This document shows positions 15,403 through 20,804 of a DNA stretch of 20,804 nt, piece by piece (positions within the stretch are counted from its first letter, which is position 1; each line of letters opens with the position of its first letter). Origin of the DNA: DATEPR01 sp036279295. GTDB lineage: Bacteria; Actinomycetota; Actinomycetes; Mycobacteriales; Pseudonocardiaceae. The stretch is taken from NCBI GenBank assembly GCA_036279295.1, contig DASUJK010000409.1, positions 1 through 20,804 on the forward strand. The letters are read 5' to 3'. A program made the translations under genes and the position numbers. Below the pieces are notes generated by a model, which was given only the letters and a program-made list of their open reading frames with translations, searched no databases and was not told the origin of the DNA.

Positions 15403-15430
15403 ATTATTCGGTTGTGTCCGATTCGGTCAA
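15401..15430 (-). promoter_or_regulatory. Predicted promoter of the S53 peptidase gene
   Basis: Minus-strand TTGACC (15430-15425) and TAATCT (15406-15401) are separated by 18 nt, within the unusually A/T-rich stretch between ald and the peptidase gene. This fits a housekeeping sigma promoter with a start point near 15394. Confidence 0.5.
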
Positions 15431-15478
15431 TGAACAATTCTTCACGCAGGCCGAATCAGTGGATTAACTGTTTAATTG

Positions 15479-16597
15479 TCAGTACGTAAGTACTGTCTCC
15501 ATCGGTGTGTAAGCCATTTCGTGCGCCTGCGCGACCGGTTCGTTGACAAGCTTGCCGTCATGCGTGTTCAGGCCGAGTGCGAGTGCCTTGTCGGCACCGA
15601 GCGCGGCGTGCCAGCCCCGGTCGGCGATGGCAGCGGCGTAGGGCAGCGTCACGTTGGTCAGCGCGTAGGTGGACGTGCGCGGCACGGCGCCGGGCATGTT
15701 GGCCACGCAGTAGAACACCGAATCGTGCACGACGTAGGTCGGGTCGTCGTGCGTCGTGGCGTGCGAGTCGGCGAAGCAGCCGCCCTGGTCGATGGCGATG
15801 TCCACCAGCACCGAGCCCGGCTTCATCGCGGCGACGAGCGTGTTGTCCACCAGCTTCGGCGCCTTCGCGCCCGGCACCAGCACGGCGCCGATCACCAGGT
15901 CGGCCTCCCGGACGGCCAGGTCGATGGCGTACCGGTTGGACGTCACGGTGCGCAGGCGGCCCTGGAACTGGTTGTCGATCTGGCGCAGCCGGTCGACGTT
16001 GGTGTCCAGCACCTCGACGTCGGCGCCCATGCCCAGCGCCACGGTGGCCGCGTTGATGCCGGCGACACCGCCGCCGATCACCACGACCCGCGCCGGGTGC
16101 ACGCCGGGCACGCCACCGGGCAGCACACCCCGGCCGCCGGACGGCTTCATCAGCGCGTACGCGCCGACCTGCGGTGCCAGCCGGCCTGCCACCTCGGACA
16201 TCGGGGCGAGCAGCGGCAGCGCGCCGTTGGCGGTCTGCACGGTCTCGTAGGCGATGCCGGTGGTGCCGGAGTCCAGCAGTGCGGACGTCAGCGGACGGTC
16301 GGCGGCCAGGTGCAGGTAGGTGAACAGGACAAGGCCGGGCCGCAGCCGCGGGTACTCGGCGGCGATCGGCTCCTTGACCTTCAGGACGAGCTCGCCCTCG
16401 GCCCACACGTCGTCGGCCGATGCCAGCACCTTGGCGCCTGCGGCCAGGTACTCCTCGTCCGGAATGGCGGACCCGAGGCCCGCTTCGGCTTCGACGTAGA
16501 CCTCGTGCCCACGGGTGGTCAGCTCATGGGCGCCGGCCGGGGTCAGCGCGACCCGGTACTCGTTGTTCTTGATCTCCCGTGGAACGGCGATCTTCAC
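15479..16597 (-). CDS. ald: Alanine dehydrogenase
   Basis: A protein of 372 residues, the usual length. It oxidises L-alanine with NAD to pyruvate and ammonia, and runs in reverse under low oxygen or for alanine synthesis. All key residues align by number with the M. tuberculosis/Bacillus enzymes: Arg15, Lys75 (VLKVKEP), His96 (FTYLHLA) and Asp270 (VDIAIDQGG). The NAD fold shows VVVIGGGVAG (171-180) and Asp198 at the strand end. The GTG start at 16597 has AAGGA 8 nt upstream. It lies 138 nt downstream of the PucR gene on the same strand; the gap holds an inverted-repeat site (16690-16708). In B. subtilis a PucR-type activator (AdeR) controls ald, so the neighbour is the likely regulator. Confidence 0.97.
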   Translation of the reverse strand: MKIAVPREIKNNEYRVALTPAGAHELTTRGHEVYVEAEAGLGSAIPDEEYLAAGAKVLASADDVWAEGELVLKVKEPIAAEYPRLRPGLVLFTYLHLAADRPLTSALLDSGTTGIAYETVQTANGALPLLAPMSEVAGRLAPQVGAYALMKPSGGRGVLPGGVPGVHPARVVVIGGGVAGINAATVALGMGADVEVLDTNVDRLRQIDNQFQGRLRTVTSNRYAIDLAVREADLVIGAVLVPGAKAPKLVDNTLVAAMKPGSVLVDIAIDQGGCFADSHATTHDDPTYVVHDSVFYCVANMPGAVPRTSTYALTNVTLPYAAAIADRGWHAALGADKALALGLNTHDGKLVNEPVAQAHEMAYTPMETVLTY

Positions 16598-16689
16598 CGG
16601 TTTGTCCTTCCGCAGTGCTCCGGTTGGTGGCCTCGCACATCACGGTGGGGCAGCGGGGCGCTCCTGTCATCATCCGCCGAGCACCAGAA

Positions 16690-16708
16690 CTGTGCACAGC
16701 GACTGTGC
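16690..16708 (-). promoter_or_regulatory. Inverted-repeat site upstream of ald, candidate PucR binding site
   Basis: CTGTGCACAGCGACTGTGC contains the palindrome CTGTGCACAG (16690-16699) and, sharing its right half, GCACAG-CGA-CTGTGC (16694-16708), i.e. three half-sites in a row. It is centred about 100 bp before the ald start, a position suited to an activator. Which protein binds is inference. Confidence 0.5.
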
Positions 16709-16735
16709 CAGCAGCACAACACTGAGCCGAACGAG

Positions 16736-18304
16736 TTAACCCCAGCGCACTGCGATGAGTTGCGCGAGCAGGGCGAGCCGTACGTCGGGATCGGTCAGAT
16801 CCACGTCGGCCAGTTCGGCGACCCTACGCATCCGGTACCGCAGGGTGTTGGGGTGGATCCGCAGTGCCCGACCGGCCGCCCTCGGGTCGCCGGGGTGGCG
16901 CAGCCACTCGTAGAGCGTGTGCAGGTACTCGGTGCCGTTGGCGTCGTCGTGCTGGCGCAGCGTCGGCAGCGGCCCGACCTCGGTCACGCCGGTGCTGACC
17001 GCCGCCGTGGCCAGCCGGTGCAGGGCCAGCACGGCCCAGGTCTCCTGGTAGTCAGCCACCACACCGGCCACCAGCCCGGCCCGCAGCAGGCCGAGCGTCT
17101 CCTGGGCCTGTGCCTTCGACCTGGGCAGCTCGGTCAGCGCGGCCGGTGCGCCTGCCGCGGCCAGTGCCCGTTCACCGGCCGGACCGGACAGTGCCGCCCG
17201 CAGCGCGTCCCAGCCGCCCTCGCCGGGACCGTCCGGCACCACCGCGTACAGCAGCCCGTGCAGGTCGGCGACCGCGGGCCGTTTGCCGATACCGGTGGTG
17301 ATCCGCTGCCACAAGGCCAGCCGCAGGCCCTCGGTACGCAGGTCGTCCCCGGTCTCCCGGCCGGCAGCGTCGATGGCGACCACCCGGTGCGGTGTCTCGG
17401 CGAGATCCAACTCGGCCGCCGCCACCCGCACGCTGCCGCTGCCCTCCAGCAGGGCTCGCACCCGTTCCGCGGAATGCCGTCGTTCCGCGTCCACCCTGGC
17501 CCGTCTGCGCAGCAGGTGCAGTGCGACCACCGGCCCGGCGTCGGCGAACGCGGCGGCCCGCGCGTCCGGCACCTTGCCCGGCACCACGGCCCACATCGAG
17601 CCGAGCAGTTCACCACCCATCCGGATCGGCACGATCAGCCTGGGCAGCGTGCCGTCCCGCTGGGCGGCGACGTAGATCGTGTTCCCACCTCTGGACAGCT
17701 CCCGGAACACACCACGGGACCGGAACCGCGCGAGCACGTCGTCCGGCACCCGTCGGCCCATGATCGTGGACACGCGGGCCGGGTCGGTGCGGTCCTGGCG
17801 GGCTGAATAGGCCAGCACCCTGGAGTTGGCGTCCTCAATGGTGACCGGTGCGTCCACAACGGACGCGACGGCGTCGGCCAGCCGGAACAGGTCGCCAAGG
17901 CCACCGGGTTCGTCGTCGTCCCGCCCAGCGTCGGCGGCGTCCGCGTCGGCGTCCAGCACGGTCCGCAGCAGCCAGACCAGCTGCGCCCAGCCGGTGCCCG
18001 ACCGCACCTCGATCACCGACGTCCGAGCCGCCTTGCCGGCATTGAGCACGGCGGACTGGCCGGCCACCGGTGGTTTCAGCAGCACAGCGGCCGCACCTCG
18101 CTCGCCGGCGTGCCGGACGAGTTCGACGGCGTCCCGGCCGGTGCCGACGGCCACGCCGAGCACCAGGTCACCGGCCGCCAGCTGGGTGCGCCTGCCCGGC
18201 TCCGCGATCACCACATCGCTGACCGGGCAGGGCTGGTCCTGGGTCAGGACGGCCTGCAACAGCGTGGGACCGACCCGGTCGACGACCCCCTGCACGGTGA
18301 GCAT
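16736..18304 (-). CDS. PucR-family transcriptional regulator, likely controlling ald
   Basis: A protein of 522 residues. N-terminal PucR domain about 1-115 (MLTVQGVVDRVGPTLLQAVL, GDLVLGVA, GAAAVLLK); GAF-like middle about 138-265 (VVDAPVTIEDANSRVLAYSA, LIVPIRMGGELLGSMWAVV); C-terminal helix-turn-helix of the PucR type, about 460-515 (LYEWLRHPGDPRAAGRAL, then IHPNTLRYRMRRVAEL). These regulators sense small metabolites and often govern purine or amino-acid catabolism. ATG 18304 overlaps the TGA of the upstream membrane-protein gene by one base, so translation is coupled. The downstream neighbour ald and the precedent of AdeR in Bacillus support alanine catabolism as its target; the ligand is unknown. 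Confidence 0.93.
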   Translation of the reverse strand: MLTVQGVVDRVGPTLLQAVLTQDQPCPVSDVVIAEPGRRTQLAAGDLVLGVAVGTGRDAVELVRHAGERGAAAVLLKPPVAGQSAVLNAGKAARTSVIEVRSGTGWAQLVWLLRTVLDADADAADAGRDDDEPGGLGDLFRLADAVASVVDAPVTIEDANSRVLAYSARQDRTDPARVSTIMGRRVPDDVLARFRSRGVFRELSRGGNTIYVAAQRDGTLPRLIVPIRMGGELLGSMWAVVPGKVPDARAAAFADAGPVVALHLLRRRARVDAERRHSAERVRALLEGSGSVRVAAAELDLAETPHRVVAIDAAGRETGDDLRTEGLRLALWQRITTGIGKRPAVADLHGLLYAVVPDGPGEGGWDALRAALSGPAGERALAAAGAPAALTELPRSKAQAQETLGLLRAGLVAGVVADYQETWAVLALHRLATAAVSTGVTEVGPLPTLRQHDDANGTEYLHTLYEWLRHPGDPRAAGRALRIHPNTLRYRMRRVAELADVDLTDPDVRLALLAQLIAVRWG

Positions 18305-19338
18305 CACATCATCGTCACACCGGGCACTGCGGTACCGCGAACCGGCCGACGCCGGTTGACCACCATCGCCGCAACGCCGACTAGTCCGCCGATCAGCAGG
18401 ATTGCCGCCGGTAGCACCAGGTTGGCGAACGCGGTACCCATCGACGACCAGCTCTCGTCGGACACACCGAACCAGCCGGCCGCCGCACCGGCGCCGACCA
18501 GGTTGACCACCAGTGCCGTGACCGTGAACAGCGCGGCGACCACCACACACACCCGGCCGCGCTCGACCAGCGACAGCGCCAGCAGACCGACGGCGATGAT
18601 CAGCAGTGCCGCATAGCTGTTCCTGGGTTGCAGATAGGTCAGGAACTCCATGGTGGCCGCGCTCGCGATGGCCAGCAGCATGCCGAGCCCGGCAACCGTC
18701 CACCGGCGGCTGGACAGGCGCCTGCCGAACCGGCGGGGCACGGCGGCCACGGCGGCGATCGCCAGCCCCGCAACGAAACCGGCCACGGTGAGCAGGTCGA
18801 ACAACAGGACCGAACTTCGGCTCAGCGTCCCCGCGCTGCTGTCCGGCATGTGCAGCATCACGAACTCGATCACCGGGAACAGCACGACGTACAGCGCGAG
18901 GCTGGTGGACGCGTACAGCAGGTGCCAGCCGGTCTGCGGCGCCAATCCGCTGCGCCTGGCGCGACGGTGGTACCAGAGCAGGCTGACCAGCGGGCCGAAC
19001 ATCACGACGCAGAACCAGTACAGCGCCACCGACATCGGGTCGCCGAGCGCCGCGTCACACGTGCCGAACTGTTGCAGTGGCGCGAACGCGAGCCCGGAGA
19101 TCTGCGGCGACGAGCCGACCGCCGGATTCCACACGGAATCGACATCGGACGGACCGGATGTCTGGTACACCCACGGCGCGGCGAGGATCAGCAGGCCGAA
19201 CAGCAGCATCGGGAACCAGTAGCCGTTGCGGTCCTGGGTGAGCGGTGTGGGCGGCGGTTCGTACCGATTCGTCGGGTCGTACCGGTTCGCGGTCGACGGT
19301 GTTGATCGCGGGGTGCGGGTACCCGCGTCATGAATCAT
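18304..19338 (-). CDS. Integral membrane protein of unknown function (about 8 TM)
   Basis: A protein of 344 residues from ATG 19338, with GAGGTG 9 nt upstream; a GTG at 19350 lies inside that site. A soluble Pro/Tyr/Asn-rich head (about 1-38, with NRYDPTNRYEPPP) is followed by about eight hydrophobic spans (roughly 41-59, 103-122, 140-163, 177-200, 213-234, 242-259, 263-284, 303-327). The first loop is long (about 60-100) with one Cys. No transporter or enzyme motif is recognised. Coupling by the TGATG overlap with the PucR gene suggests a shared function, for example a membrane sensor or a transport partner of the alanine pathway, but that is only inference. It is probably first in a transcript running through PucR and perhaps ald. 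Confidence 0.8.
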   Translation of the reverse strand: MIHDAGTRTPRSTPSTANRYDPTNRYEPPPTPLTQDRNGYWFPMLLFGLLILAAPWVYQTSGPSDVDSVWNPAVGSSPQISGLAFAPLQQFGTCDAALGDPMSVALYWFCVVMFGPLVSLLWYHRRARRSGLAPQTGWHLLYASTSLALYVVLFPVIEFVMLHMPDSSAGTLSRSSVLLFDLLTVAGFVAGLAIAAVAAVPRRFGRRLSSRRWTVAGLGMLLAIASAATMEFLTYLQPRNSYAALLIIAVGLLALSLVERGRVCVVVAALFTVTALVVNLVGAGAAAGWFGVSDESWSSMGTAFANLVLPAAILLIGGLVGVAAMVVNRRRPVRGTAVPGVTMM

Positions 19339-19653
19339 GATCGCCCACACCTCGCACGCTGTCCTGGTCGGCGGTCAGGCTTGTACTACCCGGTACTGAT
19401 GAGTCTGCGGTGTTCGGCCGCTTACGCCAAGCGACGAAAGTCGCGCTGTCGGTGGTCGTGGCGCACGGTGCGCCGGACGGTCATCGAACTCCCAACCTAC
19501 TGCCAGGTGGCTCACAGGTTGAGGTGGTGTCGTTGGACCCGCGGGGTGCCCGGCTCCTGGCGTGGTAGCGCTGTGGATGCCTTGGCAGGGACCAGAGTGC
19601 GATGATCAGTCGACCCCCAGGCGATCATCGCGGAGCTGGGTACCCCGCCCACG
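19339..19653. other. Intergenic region without a supported gene; holds an inverted repeat
   Basis: 315 bp between the membrane-protein gene and the lipase stop. Short open frames exist but lack ribosome binding sites and sensible composition. A 9-bp inverted repeat GCGATGATC (19599-19607) / GATCATCGC (19623-19631), loop 15 nt, sits 23 nt past the lipase stop and may be its terminator; there is no T-run. The promoter of the membrane protein-PucR transcript must lie here, but I cannot fix its boxes. Confidence 0.4.
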
Positions 19654-20523
19654 TCAGCGCAGGGCGGCCGTGAGCATGGTCGCCACCTCGGTCATGCCGG
19701 CCGCGTTCGGGTGCACCGGGAACGCGGGCGCGGTCGGGATGATGCCCTCCACCCACTTGCGGCTCTCCGGCTGGCACACGTCGTGCCCGGTGGTGACGCC
19801 GGGGTTCACGAACATGTCGCCCGCCGCGGCCGCCCGCGCACCCAGCATGGCGTTCAGCTTGTGCTCGACACCGTCCAGGTAGGGCACGTCGCCCCTGGCC
19901 AGCGGCACGATCGGCCAGCATCCGCCGGAGGGCGGCAGGATGCGCAGGTAGCCGACCACCACGACGCGCGCGTGCGGGGCCCGCTGCCGGATACCGGCCA
20001 GCACGGCGGCCACCTTCGGCGCGGTCGCGTTGATCTTCGCGGCCAGCTGGTCGGTGCCGCCCGCCGTGTAGTGCCGCTGGCACGGATTGCTGAACGGGCC
20101 GGTGAAGCTCTCCAACGCGCACGTCTCCAGGATCGACGTGAACCCGATGTCGTTGCCGCCGATGGTGACCGTGACCAGGTCGGTGTTCGCGGTCAACGCG
20201 TTGAACTGCGGCGCGTTGCTGCCGAACGCCACCGACTGGGCCGCCGTCATGTCAGCCGTCGCCGCGCCACCGCAGGACACGTCCACCAGCGTCGGAATAC
20301 CCAGCGACCTGGCCAGGTCACCCGCGTAGTTGTGGTTCGACCGCGCGCAGCCGATCGGGTGCGGCGACTGGGTCGGGATCAGCGGACCGGAGGCGTAGGA
20401 GTCGCCGAGGGCGACGTAGTGCTGGAAGCTCGGTGCCGCGTCCGCCTGGGTGGCGCTGATCAACACCCCGGCCAGGGCGGCGATGGCCGCACACGCTGCG
20501 ACAACCCGACGGGAACGCGCCAT
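19654..20523 (-). CDS. Secreted SGNH/GDSL-family lipase or esterase
   Basis: A protein of 289 residues. Signal peptide 1-30 (MARSRRVVAA, hydrophobic core, cleavage after ATQADAA). The SGNH blocks are clear: Ser42 in ALGDSYASG, Gly86 in SCGGAAT, Asn124 in IGGNDIGF, and His271 in FPVHPNAAG. Six Cys remain after processing (59, 84, 135, 148, 202, 250), fitting the three disulfides of Streptomyces extracellular lipases of this family, which hydrolyse fatty-acid esters. The start is ATG 20523, with GAGG about 7 nt upstream. It begins 65 nt after the stop of the monooxygenase gene on the same strand, so it may be read from that transcript or from its own promoter. No lipase chaperone gene is seen. 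Confidence 0.93.
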   Translation of the reverse strand: MARSRRVVAACAAIAALAGVLISATQADAAPSFQHYVALGDSYASGPLIPTQSPHPIGCARSNHNYAGDLARSLGIPTLVDVSCGGAATADMTAAQSVAFGSNAPQFNALTANTDLVTVTIGGNDIGFTSILETCALESFTGPFSNPCQRHYTAGGTDQLAAKINATAPKVAAVLAGIRQRAPHARVVVVGYLRILPPSGGCWPIVPLARGDVPYLDGVEHKLNAMLGARAAAAGDMFVNPGVTTGHDVCQPESRKWVEGIIPTAPAFPVHPNAAGMTEVATMLTAALR

Positions 20524-20588
20524 GGGAACCTCGCTGCCGCTCGGTGTGACGGATACCCGTCGGATCGTGCTGGTCACGGAGCGTGGTG

Positions 20589-20804
20589 TCAAGCGTGCAG
20601 GTCCAGCGCGGCCTGTACCAACTCCTCGGCGGCGGGCCTGCGCTCGGCGTCGTAGGTGTCCAGCAGGGCGGGACTGGCGGCGCCGTCGAGCACGTCGGCC
20701 AGCTTCCACGCCAGGTTGTAGGCATCCCCGATGGCGGCGTCGCCACCGCTGGACGGCGTGGCCTTGGCGGCGTCGCCGGCCAGGAAGACCCGGCCGTCGG
20801 CGAA
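20589..20804 (-). CDS. FAD-dependent monooxygenase, C-terminal part (runs off the window)
   Basis: Only the last 71 codons are in the window; the rest lies beyond 20804. The visible part begins with the conserved FAD-binding segment RVFLAGDAAKATP, then GDAYNLAWKLADVL and LLDTYDAERRPAAEELV, diagnostic of the para-hydroxybenzoate-hydroxylase-like (group A) flavoprotein monooxygenases, which hydroxylate aromatic compounds using NAD(P)H and oxygen. Two things are unusual. The His common after GDAA is Lys, which does occur in one subgroup. The Gly/Asn-rich loop between the Pro and the DA-x-NL motif also appears about three residues short. The protein ends early after this domain, without the thioredoxin-like tail of larger relatives. 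Confidence 0.85.
   Translation of the reverse strand, partial: FADGRVFLAGDAAKATPSSGGDAAIGDAYNLAWKLADVLDGAASPALLDTYDAERRPAAEELVQAALDLHA

Noticed and set aside
19330..19605. A 91-codon plus-strand frame in the intergenic region
   Set aside because: Its composition is Arg/Trp/Cys-rich, with no ribosome binding site and no recognisable family. A short stretch in another frame (GSQVEVVSLDPRGARLLAW) looks protein-like but has no start and ends at once, so a relic cannot be shown.

Overview
This is high-GC DNA from an actinomycete. The best guess is Pseudonocardiales (Amycolatopsis/Saccharothrix/Kutzneria-like). The grounds are the fused 2-oxoglutarate decarboxylase/dehydrogenase (Kgd) typical of mycolic and related actinobacteria, frequent GTG starts, a PucR regulator beside alanine dehydrogenase, and a pair of small hypothetical proteins of a kind seen in this order. 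The order-level placement is inference from gene content, not a computed result. Every recognised gene except one is on the minus strand.

Left end (1-1416): a decayed accessory patch. It holds a short helix-turn-helix protein resembling the C-terminal DNA-binding part of a serine recombinase, then an AbiEi-type (type IV toxin-antitoxin) antitoxin gene preceded by a perfect palindrome. The AbiEi stop codon overlaps the ATG of a 48-codon reading frame that begins like an AbiEii nucleotidyltransferase and then breaks down, so the toxin appears lost and the antitoxin orphaned. A RibD-C/dihydrofolate-reductase-like gene follows at 1417-1971.

Middle (2043-12688): kgd with a strong intrinsic terminator, then a co-oriented series read from right to left. 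It comprises two small hypothetical proteins, an ABC ATPase with a roughly 100-residue Gln/Pro/Tyr-rich tail, its permease (one-base TGATG overlap), and a 1250-residue fused ABC exporter carrying one consensus and one degenerate ATP site.

Right half: a 314-bp divergent intergenic region contains hairpins and a tandem-repeat operator overlapping a promoter-like TTGACA box. It precedes the only plus-strand gene, a 196-residue glycosyltransferase that keeps both ends of the family but lacks the middle. A 15-bp-stem terminator separates it from a convergent secreted S53 (sedolisin) peptidase. Upstream of that peptidase gene lie alanine dehydrogenase (ald), a PucR regulator and an 8-TM membrane protein, the last two overlapping by one base. 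The window ends with a secreted SGNH/GDSL lipase and the C-terminus of a FAD-dependent monooxygenase running off the edge.

Functionally the window is mostly core metabolism (TCA step, alanine oxidation) and export, with an accessory remnant at the left. I see no tRNA, rRNA, CRISPR array, intact insertion sequence or complete new system. The most informative observations are the broken AbiE pair, the in-frame-deleted glycosyltransferase under a structured operator, the disordered tail on the ABC ATPase, and the PucR-ald arrangement with an inverted-repeat site.
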